A DNA stretch of 21,298 nt, taken from a virus. Shown here one piece after another: positions 7,070 through 14,680 of the stretch. Below the pieces are notes generated by a model. That model did no database searches. It saw only the letters and a list, made by a program, of their open reading frames with translations, and was not told the DNA's origin. Location: positions 1 through 21,298 of the IMG/VR virus record IMGVR_UViG_3300030105_000253; one strand, 5' to 3'. The position numbers and the translations under genes are program-made. Every line of letters begins with the position of its first letter. The first letter of the stretch is position 1.

Positions 7070-8893
7070 TTAGTTAATATTCCATTTATTTTTTAATCTA
7101 TTTATATCATCTTGTAATGGTTTTAATGCACCATCTCTATTTTTATATATGCTTTGAATATTTTGTGGGTATGAAGCAAATATAGTTTTTAAATCATTAT
7201 TTAATCCTCTTTCTAATAAAGATATAGCATTTCTAAATTGTTCTTCTGTTTTCATAAATCCTACAGGCATTTGTTGTTTATATCTTTCAAATTCTGAATC
7301 TGTAACTGCTGCTCCTGACACTAAACGCAATTCTGTGTTCATAAGTCTAGCTAAAGTATCTCGTAATATTCTTCCTTCTGGTGTTAAGAATTTAGTATTA
7401 ATATTTCCTAATCCTCCAGCTATTTGTCCAATACCAGGTATATTTCCTTTTTCTGGTATTAAACTTCTTACTTCTTTAACTAAATTAAATACTCTACCAA
7501 TATCAGATTTAATTATATCATCATTTAAAGATTGTATATTTTTATCTATTCTTGCTGCTTGTTCTGGTTTTTTGTTTCTAAAATCATTTAATTTTTCATC
7601 ATTATCTATTGATATTAAATCAATATTACCAATATTTTTAAGATTATTATATACTACTTCTAATTCATCTATATCCTGCCCTGTGAGGTTGTCTATTCTA
7701 AAAGTATCTCCTGTAAAGCCTTCTGCCATATTTTTAATAAATTCTTCATTTTCATTTAAATTTCTTGCACGCAACCATTGTTTAACAAATCCTATTTTTC
7801 TATTTAATGTTTTATCTTCCTCTCCTATTTTATCTTTTGTTGCCATTTTAAAGCCACTATTTCTTATAGGTTGCCATGTGCCTGTAGAAGGTTGCCAATA
7901 TACTTGTTCTGCTTCTCCAGATAATGTAGTTCTAGTAGCGGTCTTAGTTTCAAATGTGTTTGTTCCATTTGTTAATAATACATCACTTACATTTTGAAAT
8001 TTATATTCTTTTCCTTCTTTTTCATTAAGTTGTTGTTCAAATAAAGACCATTCTAATGGGTCATATCCTGCTAACTGCACTAATTCTAATTTATCTCTTA
8101 CAGTAGCATCTGGTATAGCTCCTAATATATTTTTATCCCACCAATCAGGGTCTTTTTTTGAACCTTCTATAGTTATTCCAGGAGTTGTTTCCGCTTTATA
8201 AAGCTCTTTTCTTTCTATTGCTTGGTTTTGTATAGGCAATAAAGGCTCTAAAGGCTGTATATCTTCTCCTCTATAATTTCCTGACAATACTGCTGATAAA
8301 GGGTCTTTTTGAGTTCCAACATACCCATTACCTGCTCCTGTATTAGAATAAGACACTTTGTTAGGTTGGTCTGATACAAACTCATTAAATAGAGCTTTTT
8401 CTTCTGCTATTTCTCTATTTCTTTTTCTAATTTCGTATTCTCTTTCTGCGATTTCTAAAGGTGTTCCTTGTCCTTGTTCTCTTAGTATTCTAGCTTCGTA
8501 TGCTTTTCTATCTACGTCTTGCCCTACTCCTAGGTACACAGGAGCTGCTTGTGTTACAAATTTACCTTCAGGAGTCATATATTCTCCTCCTGCAAATTCT
8601 CCATTTGGTAATAATTGCGGTTGTATATCTGTTGCTCTTCCTGAAATTAATGCCCTAGCTGCTGCTTTAGCTTGTGCATCTCTATTCATAGATCTTTTAT
8701 CAGAAGCTCCTGCTAATACACCACTTAGTATTTTAGCTGTCATAGTTCCTACTGGAAATTTACCACCATAGGCTTCTGATGCAATATCTTGAGGTCCAAT
8801 ACTTCCACCCATTTGACGTAAATATTCCGCCATTTGTCTATCATATTCTGTTAAATAGGACTGTTGTCTAACTGGTGCTTTATTTACTGCCAT
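7070..8893 (-). CDS. Large internal virion / ejection protein (607 aa)
   Basis: The 607-aa protein has an N-terminal region with a small glycine-rich stretch (GGKFPVGTMTAKILSGVLAG, about residues 43-62). A strongly charged coiled-coil segment follows (around residues 155-190, rich in Glu and Arg), then a mixed middle with tryptophans. The C-terminal 200 residues are helical and include TNTELRLVSGAAVTDSEFERY-like blocks, in which the segment NTELRLVSGAAV stands out. It overlaps the S74-domain gene as TAATG and abuts the 733-aa gene. Together these genes occupy the place of the gp7/gp16/gp20 ejection cluster in P22-like phages or gp14-16 in T7-like phages; that comparison is positional, not sequence-based. 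Confidence 0.7.
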   Translation of the reverse strand: MAVNKAPVRQQSYLTEYDRQMAEYLRQMGGSIGPQDIASEAYGGKFPVGTMTAKILSGVLAGASDKRSMNRDAQAKAAARALISGRATDIQPQLLPNGEFAGGEYMTPEGKFVTQAAPVYLGVGQDVDRKAYEARILREQGQGTPLEIAEREYEIRKRNREIAEEKALFNEFVSDQPNKVSYSNTGAGNGYVGTQKDPLSAVLSGNYRGEDIQPLEPLLPIQNQAIERKELYKAETTPGITIEGSKKDPDWWDKNILGAIPDATVRDKLELVQLAGYDPLEWSLFEQQLNEKEGKEYKFQNVSDVLLTNGTNTFETKTATRTTLSGEAEQVYWQPSTGTWQPIRNSGFKMATKDKIGEEDKTLNRKIGFVKQWLRARNLNENEEFIKNMAEGFTGDTFRIDNLTGQDIDELEVVYNNLKNIGNIDLISIDNDEKLNDFRNKKPEQAARIDKNIQSLNDDIIKSDIGRVFNLVKEVRSLIPEKGNIPGIGQIAGGLGNINTKFLTPEGRILRDTLARLMNTELRLVSGAAVTDSEFERYKQQMPVGFMKTEEQFRNAISLLERGLNNDLKTIFASYPQNIQSIYKNRDGALKPLQDDINRLKNKWNIN

Positions 8894-10077
8894 TAGATTC
8901 TTTCCATATTTACATCAAGTTTACTATAATCCACCATTAAATGACCAAAGATATTAGATAATACAGCTTTTGGTTTAATTTTCTGTACTTCTTGAGCAAT
9001 TACCCCTCTAAAGCGTTCTGGACTCCATAAGTAATTCCATTCATAAATATTAAATCCTGATGGTGATTGTCCTACTTTAACTATATTTTCTTTTAATGTT
9101 TTATCAGACAGCATAGTTGCTATATTACCTATAGCGTTCATTCTAGCACCATACCCTTGTTGTGCTGTTGCGTATCTATTTGCATCATTAGCTCCTTGAG
9201 CTTGTGTAGCTGCCATTATTGGTGGTGGTGCAACACTTACTCCTGGAACATTTAATCCAGTAGTTGCAATACCTAAACCAGCAGAACCAATACTTGGTGA
9301 ACCAGTTAATGTTGCTAATTCTTCCATTGGTAAACGTCTTTGTAATAAAGCATCTGTTAAACCTTGTGCTCTTGCTTGATTTTGCATTTCTCTCATCATA
9401 CTTGCTTCTGCTAATTGTGATTGACGCATAGTTTGTGCTTCTCCTGCTAATCCTTGACGCATACGTTGCCCTTCAGCAATAGAAGATTGTGCTAATCCTT
9501 GCATTTGATCGTTTTGTTGTAACCCTAATTGCGCCATAGAATTATTATAAGCATCTGAACCTACTGGTAATCCTGAATTAATTAAATCTGTATGTAGTGA
9601 TGTTCTTTGCATCTCCATAGCAGGTTGCAAACGATTCATAGCTCTATCATAATACGCACCTTCACTTCTCGTTGCATAATCAGATAAATCATCTGTGCTT
9701 GCTAAAGGTGTAAACCCAGTTCTGTCTACTCCTGCTTGAAAAGTAGGTAAATTTGTGAAATCAAATTCCCTAGAAGGTAATTCTCCTAATCTTTGTCCTG
9801 CTACATCTAAATATTGTTCTCCTATGTTTGCTTGTTTAACTCTTTGCCTTTCGTATTCAGGTCGTAAAGAATATTGAGATTCAAATCTTGGTTTATCTTC
9901 TGTACCTACATCAGTCCATGTTGTCATATCATAAGGACTATACACATCTGGTCTATTCATAGTGCCTTCTACAATAGCCGTTTCTACATTAGCTGCACCT
10001 TGTGCTCTTGCTGCTCCTGCATAATCTGGAGCTGCTGGTGGTTTAGCTGAACTAAAAAAATCTTTTATAAATCCCAT
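8893..10077 (-). CDS. Virion protein with C-terminal peptidase S74 (intramolecular chaperone) domain
   Basis: The first ~320 residues are helical, rich in Gln, Met, Ala and Arg, starting MGFIKDFFSSAKPPAAPDYAGA. They look like an internal virion or ejection protein rather than a fibre. The C-terminal 71 residues carry the S74 auto-processing chaperone motif SDKTLKENI, with Ser324 and Lys329 as the expected catalytic dyad. FNIYEWNY and GVIAQEV, which are typical of that family, follow. In known fibres and endosialidases this domain trimerises the shaft and then cuts itself off just before the Ser. Here cleavage would fall between Leu323 and Ser324, leaving a ~323-residue mature protein. Both ends overlap neighbours as TAATG. 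The domain call is firm; the virion location is inferred. Confidence 0.85.
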   Translation of the reverse strand: MGFIKDFFSSAKPPAAPDYAGAARAQGAANVETAIVEGTMNRPDVYSPYDMTTWTDVGTEDKPRFESQYSLRPEYERQRVKQANIGEQYLDVAGQRLGELPSREFDFTNLPTFQAGVDRTGFTPLASTDDLSDYATRSEGAYYDRAMNRLQPAMEMQRTSLHTDLINSGLPVGSDAYNNSMAQLGLQQNDQMQGLAQSSIAEGQRMRQGLAGEAQTMRQSQLAEASMMREMQNQARAQGLTDALLQRRLPMEELATLTGSPSIGSAGLGIATTGLNVPGVSVAPPPIMAATQAQGANDANRYATAQQGYGARMNAIGNIATMLSDKTLKENIVKVGQSPSGFNIYEWNYLWSPERFRGVIAQEVQKIKPKAVLSNIFGHLMVDYSKLDVNMERI

Positions 10078-10412
10078 TATATTTCCTTCCGCAATAATAC
10101 TGCTTTTTTGTTATAACCGTCTAAAACTTTTTCCCAACCTTTGCGCCCTAAAATATCAATATATTTATATTTACGCTTTTTTGCATATTTTTCAATTCTT
10201 TTCGTAATTTCTTTAATAGCACCTAAATTACCACCGCCAACACCAATGCGTAAAATTTTTCCCTGATGAGAAGTAATTATTGCACTATTGTCTTTAGTAA
10301 ATAGTTGATATTCTTTACTTTTTATCATTTCTTCTAATTCCTCCCTTGTTACTTCCTGTGTTGATTCTATAGCTGGCTCTAATACTTTCCATATTTTATC
10401 CGTAATAAACAT
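10077..10412 (-). CDS. GNAT-like small phage protein linked to tail genes
   Basis: The 111-aa protein has a strand and helix pattern reminiscent of the GNAT fold. A segment KILRIGVGGGNLGAIKEI (about residues 52-69) is followed by a helix, then YIDILGRKGWEKVLDGYNKK (84-103), which resembles the C-terminal block 'GRKGWxxxLxxYxxxxxxLxK' of small phage proteins often labelled acetyltransferase-like and found between tail-hub and ejection genes. The acetyl-CoA-binding motif of true acetyltransferases is not clearly present, so enzymatic activity is doubtful and a structural or assembly role is just as likely. The start and stop overlap both neighbours as TAATG, so its dose is tied to the gp10-like and S74 proteins. 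Confidence 0.65.
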   Translation of the reverse strand: MFITDKIWKVLEPAIESTQEVTREELEEMIKSKEYQLFTKDNSAIITSHQGKILRIGVGGGNLGAIKEITKRIEKYAKKRKYKYIDILGRKGWEKVLDGYNKKAVLLRKEI

Positions 10413-11926
10413 TATAATCCTCTACCTCTTTCAAACATAACATCAGTAGCGTGCCATTTAACAGTTTGTGTTGTTGTACTTGTTCTTATGCGAATTGCAG
10501 CGTTCCAACCAATATTTGAAACACTACGCCATACACTTTGCGTTTGTGTCGTTCCACCCCAAGCATCTACGTCCCAAGTTGCAACGTCCCATTCAGAACC
10601 AGTTGTTGTTGCTGCACTTGGCGTATACACACTTGTTCCATCATTAAAGTCTACATCAAAACCAATACTAACTGGCAAATCAGCATTACTACCCATAACT
10701 GGTCTTATTGCTGTAAATCTCTTTGGCGAACCTCTACCACCATAATAAATAAATGCTGTTTTAGCATCTCCTTGTATTGCGGCTGTGTTATCACTATCGC
10801 CATCATCAGCTTTAAATACTTTAGTGTCTTCACCAAAATATAGTTCGCCATTTAATAGTTCCCAACAATACGAATTTTGTCCAGTAAATCTACCCCATGA
10901 GCCTGTACTTACATTGACTACATATTGGTTAAAATCTCCTACTGTTGATGTAGGAACATTAAATAAACCATATTGTCCTTTAGGATAAATAATGCCTTGC
11001 CAACCAAATGTGGTGGCAAAATTATTAACAGAATCTAATATACTACCACTTATTTTATCGGATATAGCTTTTGCTGGAGCGTTTTCTCCAGTAACTAATG
11101 TTTGTGATAAAGGCATAAATCCTTGTTCACATATTAAAACTAAATCAGAATTAATATTAATTAAACATCTTTTTCCTATTGGTCTTGGTAATTTAAAAGT
11201 ACCAACTAAACTCCATTTAGTCGCATCTGCTGGGTCAGAACCAGTATAAATTGCTGCTTCTCCATGATTAGTTACAAATACAATATAATCATCTGGTCCA
11301 CTACCACCATCTCTAGTCCATTGTCCTATGGATTGAATATATCCACCCATATTAAATATACTACCTAAATTAAAGGTAGATACAGAACCAGCTACATTAT
11401 TTATTGGTAAATACCCAAAACTTAATGAATTATTAATACAGAAAAATAATCTTTCTTTAAATACTGTAACATTATTAATTGTAGAACCTGTTACGCCACT
11501 TAATGATGGTGTAGCCCATGCACTACCATTATAATGTCTTGGAGAATCTGCTCCATTACATATCCATAAATATCCACCACCTGATATTGTAAAATTAACA
11601 TGCTGAAATTGTGCATTACTCAATGATGTAACTACAGCACTTCCTATAGAACCTGCACTTGTAGCATCATAAATAGCTGACCCACTTGCTGCAAATAATT
11701 TATTTGTCGCACCAGAAGAATACGCCATTAATGATTGTACTGTGCTTGGTAATCCTGTTGCATGACTTGTATAACCATTTCTTAGCGATACATCTGTACT
11801 GCCTGGAAAGAAGTTATCTAAACGTATAGCGTCAGATTGTTCCATCATATCAGGTGCATCTCTAGTATTTAGACCACCGATTGGTGCTGGGACTGTTGTA
11901 CTTTCACCTGTTGGTTGAAATGCCAT
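10412..11926 (-). CDS. gp10-like head-completion / tail hub protein (beta-propeller type)
   Basis: The 504-aa protein starts with PAPIGGLNTRDAPDMM and LDNFFPGSTDVSLRNGY (within residues 13-52), the N-terminal signature of podovirus tail proteins that resemble P22 gp10 (packaged-DNA stabilisation). The rest is a long series of short beta strands with repeating GxxYLWIC, DDYIVFVTNHGEAAIYTG and similar units, as expected for a beta-propeller-like hub. Near the C-terminus (from residue 446) is a WDVATWDVDAWGG motif that recurs in the small protein at 1363-1668. It probably caps the connector and holds packaged DNA while forming the attachment site for fibres. Three bases separate its ATG from the stop of the upstream gene. 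The exact family should be confirmed by profile search. Confidence 0.7.
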   Translation of the reverse strand: MAFQPTGESTTVPAPIGGLNTRDAPDMMEQSDAIRLDNFFPGSTDVSLRNGYTSHATGLPSTVQSLMAYSSGATNKLFAASGSAIYDATSAGSIGSAVVTSLSNAQFQHVNFTISGGGYLWICNGADSPRHYNGSAWATPSLSGVTGSTINNVTVFKERLFFCINNSLSFGYLPINNVAGSVSTFNLGSIFNMGGYIQSIGQWTRDGGSGPDDYIVFVTNHGEAAIYTGSDPADATKWSLVGTFKLPRPIGKRCLININSDLVLICEQGFMPLSQTLVTGENAPAKAISDKISGSILDSVNNFATTFGWQGIIYPKGQYGLFNVPTSTVGDFNQYVVNVSTGSWGRFTGQNSYCWELLNGELYFGEDTKVFKADDGDSDNTAAIQGDAKTAFIYYGGRGSPKRFTAIRPVMGSNADLPVSIGFDVDFNDGTSVYTPSAATTTGSEWDVATWDVDAWGGTTQTQSVWRSVSNIGWNAAIRIRTSTTTQTVKWHATDVMFERGRGL

Positions 11927-11929
11927 TAA

Positions 11930-12427
11930 TTAACGCCTTAACAATAAGTTTATTAAAAATTGATTTTCGTCTTTGTGAGGATTCATACCTTCCATCATAT
12001 TTTTTCCTAATCCTACATCTCCATGTGATGCATTAAAATTTGCTGAAAAATTATCATTTACTGGTAAATTATAATTTATACCAAACCTTCTTTGTATTGG
12101 GCTTTTCCAATTACCACTACCTGTAAAATTCTTTGCATCTACTGCCCAATCACCTTTATTTGATTGGTGTTTATAGTCTAAATTTAAATTTCCTAAATTT
12201 AAGTTTGCTCCATAAAATTTATCTTTTACATTTTCTGTTATATAAGCATCATTAGGTTTTCGTATATATCTATTTTTAATTTCACCAGCATTTAAAGATA
12301 TAGAATTTCCATCTCCTATATCTATACTTGCTCCTACAATAGTTCTTTTTTTTCCATCTTGAGCTTCAGAAATATCTAAATCTGTAATTCTTAAAGCATT
12401 AATCAATCTTTTTTTTTCCTCGTCCAT
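11930..12427 (-). CDS. Unrecognised beta-rich protein (165 aa) with outer-membrane-barrel-like strand pattern
   Basis: I do not recognise this protein. A charged helical N-terminus (about residues 1-28) precedes a series of short strands alternating hydrophobic and polar residues: SISLNAGEI, GANLNLGNLNLDY, WAVDAKNFTGSGNW, FGINYNLPVNDN and FSANFNASHG. This looks like the hairpin pattern of outer-membrane beta-barrels or of beta-solenoid virion proteins. There is no signal peptide, so it is not exported by the usual route. It sits between the unrecognised 160-aa gene (junction TAAATG) and the gp10-like gene, within the neck and tail block, so a virion role, perhaps touching the host outer membrane, is possible but speculative. 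Confidence 0.75.
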   Translation of the reverse strand: MDEEKKRLINALRITDLDISEAQDGKKRTIVGASIDIGDGNSISLNAGEIKNRYIRKPNDAYITENVKDKFYGANLNLGNLNLDYKHQSNKGDWAVDAKNFTGSGNWKSPIQRRFGINYNLPVNDNFSANFNASHGDVGLGKNMMEGMNPHKDENQFLINLLLRR

Positions 12428-12910
12428 TTATCCATACCCTTGATTTCTTCTTAATATTGCCGCTATTATTTTTCTTTCTTCTTCTTCTGATCCGTCATCT
12501 AACACCATTCTTTTTCTGCCATATAAATTTGGTTTACTGCCGATCATACCTACTTCTCTTGTGGGAACATTATATATAGGAGTTTCTATTCTAGGTGGTA
12601 AATTCATTTGATAATCTGAACTCTGAAAAGGGTTTCTTATTTCTTCTTCTACTGGTGTAGGTTCTTCGTCTGGTGGTATCTCCGCTGGATCAGTGCTTCC
12701 ATACATAGGCTTTCTATTTTTATTAATACCTGCGCCACTTGTATCTGCGTTAACTCCTCTTAATGCTTTGCCTAATGCAGTTTTCTTTAAATCATCTATT
12801 AACCCTATATCATTAAATAATCCTGCCTCATTAATACCAAAAAGGTCATTAGCATCAGCCTTACTTACTAGATTGCTTGCTTTGTCATATAAATCATCTA
12901 ACCAATCCAT
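12428..12910 (-). CDS. Unrecognised proline/acid-rich protein (160 aa) in the neck-tail block
   Basis: I do not recognise this protein. The N-terminal 55 residues are helical (MDWLDDLYDKASNLVSKADA...) and contain hydrophobic patches. The middle (about residues 70-125) is probably disordered, rich in Pro and Glu (STDPAEIPPDEEPTPVEEE), and the C-terminus is a charged helix (EEEERKIIAAILRR). No signal peptide or catalytic motif is visible. Its start overlaps the stop of the 44-aa basic gene as TAATG, and its stop is directly followed by the ATG of the next gene. A flexible linker or assembly protein of the virion would fit the composition, but this is inference. Confidence 0.75.
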   Translation of the reverse strand: MDWLDDLYDKASNLVSKADANDLFGINEAGLFNDIGLIDDLKKTALGKALRGVNADTSGAGINKNRKPMYGSTDPAEIPPDEEPTPVEEEIRNPFQSSDYQMNLPPRIETPIYNVPTREVGMIGSKPNLYGRKRMVLDDGSEEEERKIIAAILRRNQGYG

Positions 12911-13044
12911 TATTTACTTTTCCTTTTCTTTCCATAACCAGAAGCATAAATCGCTTTTGCTTGTTTAACAGCTTTTGTGCGACTCCCATAAGTTTTACCT
13001 TTATTACCAAATTTATATCCACCTGTTGTTTTTTTAACTGGCAT
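12910..13044 (-). CDS. Small basic phage protein (44 aa)
   Basis: A short open frame reading MPVKKTTGGYKFGNKGKTYG at its start and ending in YASGYGKKRKSK fits exactly between two genes, with TAATG overlaps at both ends, which argues strongly that it is real. It is very basic (many Lys, few acidic residues) with an AIYASGY block. I have seen similar tiny proteins (KGGYKWG...KGKxY...A...AIYASGY) in many phage structural regions, but no function is known to me. The charge suggests contact with DNA or RNA or with an acidic virion protein. It is short enough to be missed by automatic gene calls. Confidence 0.8.
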   Translation of the reverse strand: MPVKKTTGGYKFGNKGKTYGSRTKAVKQAKAIYASGYGKKRKSK

Positions 13045-13751
13045 TATAATGTGTAATTCCCTTCTGGTTCATTAACTGGTAAGAATAATCTTGGGCTACC
13101 AGACATTCTAAGTATAGGTTTTGCACCATCTTTAGCTTGTTTTTCAAATATTTTTAATTGATATTCTTGTAATTGGTTATCATAGGGCAAACCTTTTTGT
13201 TTTAAAAATCTCCATATAACGCCCATAGTTATTATATCTTCGTCTAATATAGTTGTATTGGCATCTGCTGCAAATTTTTCTGCATTAGCATTACCATCAC
13301 CTGTAGTATCAACCCACCATTTAGAAACATACTCAAAATATATTGCATCACTTACTGTTGGAACTGGGTTCATTAATAATAACCCACCTCTAATTCTAAA
13401 ATAATTTGTTATACCACTTTGTACTGAACCTTTTAATCTTTGCCATTCTGAATTATTTAATGGTCCATAAAACTTTCTATCTGTAGTTCTATTCCACATA
13501 GTATTATTAGAAAATCGTTCAAAATCCGTAGCTATCGTTGTCATTTTGCCTTGACTTTCGGCTGCTATAGCTGTGTGATTTTCTTCTTTTACTAATACTT
13601 CCCAATCATAACCAGATACTAAATTTTTGCCTTCTCGATTGGCTGCTGCCAATAATTGAATAACTGTTGTGTCTGTTGAACCAATAACAGCACTAGGAGA
13701 TGGAACTCCTATTTCATTTGCTGCATCTTGGCATATTGTTAATAATGTCAT
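13044..13751 (-). CDS. Head-tail adaptor (SU10 adaptor-like)
   Basis: The 235-aa protein begins MTLLTICQDAANEIGVPSP and continues with QLLAAANREGKNLVSGYDWE (about residues 32-51). This is the N-terminal pattern of phage adaptor proteins of the SU10-adaptor type, which dock on the portal and extend the neck. The middle is beta-rich with FRIRGGLLLMNPVPTVSDAI, and the C-terminal part has a helical segment containing MGVIWRFLKQKGLPY that is also usual for the family. It lies downstream of the portal and capsid genes and overlaps both neighbours (ATGA at its start, TAATG at its stop). In the virion it would form a ring between portal and tail hub. Confidence 0.7.
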   Translation of the reverse strand: MTLLTICQDAANEIGVPSPSAVIGSTDTTVIQLLAAANREGKNLVSGYDWEVLVKEENHTAIAAESQGKMTTIATDFERFSNNTMWNRTTDRKFYGPLNNSEWQRLKGSVQSGITNYFRIRGGLLLMNPVPTVSDAIYFEYVSKWWVDTTGDGNANAEKFAADANTTILDEDIITMGVIWRFLKQKGLPYDNQLQEYQLKIFEKQAKDGAKPILRMSGSPRLFLPVNEPEGNYTL

Positions 13752-14143
13752 GAGCCCACCACTTGTAATGGTTTAATATTATGTTTTTCCATAAGAAATT
13801 CTTTAGCATCTTTTCTATAATCTAATGTGCCTTTGCCTAAACCATGACAAGCACCATCAGATAATTCTGCTAATTGTTCTACAGATTCTACCCCTTCTAA
13901 CTTTAATGCGTCTATTTTTCTTGGGTTCATAGTTTGTAATACATCTAAATTTGTTGTTTTTATTGTTTTAACTGGGCTTTTATCTTTATAGAAAGCTGCC
14001 CATTCTTTAGGAAAATCTTTTTTAAATTCTTCTGATTTTGCGGATACTTTGTAAATTACGGAATTAGGATCGCCTATTATTTTTAATTCTACTAAATCAA
14101 TGCCTTCTTCTGATTTATAAAAAGTTGCTCTTAAATTAGACAT
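13748..14143 (-). CDS. Head-neck region protein with helix-hairpin-helix-like C-terminus (131 aa)
   Basis: The N-terminal part (residues 1-58) has short strands (EGIDLVELKIIGD, SVIYKVSAKS) and a block KKDFPKEWAAFYK. The C-terminal half (about residues 75-117) reads IDALKLEGVESVEQLAEL...GLGKGTLDYRKDAKEFL, like the helix-hairpin-helix or Rad51-N-terminal-like motifs that often bind DNA. It is not a known enzyme to me. The start has a strong AGGAGG ribosome binding site just after the hairpin at 14159-14188, and its stop overlaps the adaptor start as ATGA. It may be a small head or neck protein; DNA contact is only suggested by the motif. Confidence 0.7.
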   Translation of the reverse strand: MSNLRATFYKSEEGIDLVELKIIGDPNSVIYKVSAKSEEFKKDFPKEWAAFYKDKSPVKTIKTTNLDVLQTMNPRKIDALKLEGVESVEQLAELSDGACHGLGKGTLDYRKDAKEFLMEKHNIKPLQVVGS

Positions 14144-14158
14144 TTTATCCTCCTAGTT

Positions 14159-14188
14159 TATAGAGGGCAGTCTAAACCACCCTCTATA
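14159..14188 (-). terminator. Perfect 9-bp hairpin after the decoration-protein gene (terminator, attenuator or mRNA-stability element)
   Basis: TATAGAGGG (14159-14167) is the exact reverse complement of CCCTCTATA (14180-14188), with a 12-nt loop. It lies just downstream of the stop codon of the decoration-like gene and just upstream of the AGGAGG of the next gene. In the minus (transcribed) direction no U-run follows the stem, so it is not a textbook terminator for this operon; the T-run is on the plus-strand side. A partial terminator or a 3' stabiliser that keeps capsid mRNA more abundant than the downstream genes would fit, as a terminator after the capsid gene does in T7. This role is inference. 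Confidence 0.6.
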
Positions 14189-14198
14189 TATTTTAATG

Positions 14199-14663
14199 CT
14201 ACAATGGAAATTGACACATTACTATTTTTGCACTTGCGTCTATAGCAGTTGCACAAATAGCATCAGTAACAGCACCAGATACATCTAATGTTGAATCTCC
14301 TGCTCCTACTAATGTTAATGCGTTACCATCAGCACCTGCTGTTAAAGCAGTTGTTAATGTCGCTGAACCAGCTACTTGTATCCAACAATATTCGCTAGTG
14401 GCTGGTGCTGATTGAAGTACGCCAGCTCCTGCTCTTGCAGTATCGCTAACATCAGCAGTAACAATATCTACTTGTCCTGCTGAAGCACCACTAGCTGCGT
14501 AGTAACCTACTACGTTGCCAGAAACTGCTGCTACTGATCCTGCGCCCACTACATATTGAACGTATTTATAGAGCTTACCATCAGAAGTTTGACCTATTTG
14601 ACCTAATTGAAAGTCAACAGTCGTACTTGTTGCGGTAATATCTATACCCATAATATATGACAT
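14199..14663 (-). CDS. Head decoration-like protein (154 aa)
   Basis: The 154-aa protein is rich in Ala, Gly, Thr, Val and Ser and looks all-beta: TVDFQLGQIGQTSDGKLYKY near the N-terminus, then repeated short strands (GSVAAVSGNVVGYY, CWIQVAGSATL, ALTLVGAGDSTLDVSG). Compact, beta-rich, Gly/Ala-rich proteins encoded directly after the major capsid gene are commonly capsid decoration or head-fibre proteins that stabilise the shell. A strong AAAGGAG precedes the ATG at 14663, in line with high expression. Only 17 bp separate it from the capsid gene. No protein family was recognised with certainty. Confidence 0.65.
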   Translation of the reverse strand: MSYIMGIDITATSTTVDFQLGQIGQTSDGKLYKYVQYVVGAGSVAAVSGNVVGYYAASGASAGQVDIVTADVSDTARAGAGVLQSAPATSEYCWIQVAGSATLTTALTAGADGNALTLVGAGDSTLDVSGAVTDAICATAIDASAKIVMCQFPL

Positions 14664-14680
14664 AATATTTTACTCCTTTA

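Noticed and set aside
7335-7997. A 220-aa plus-strand frame opposite the 607-aa gene
   Set aside because: Antisense shadow in AT-rich coding DNA, composition dominated by Ser, Leu, Ile and Phe, and against an otherwise unidirectional operon.
10077-10412. True acetyltransferase function for the 111-aa protein
   Set aside because: The fold resemblance is partial and the acetyl-CoA-binding motif is not clear, so an enzyme call would go beyond the sequence.
10538-10843. Cysteine-rich plus-strand frames opposite the gp10-like gene
   Set aside because: Cysteine-rich composition comes from reading Thr and Ala codons in antisense; no start signal or family match.
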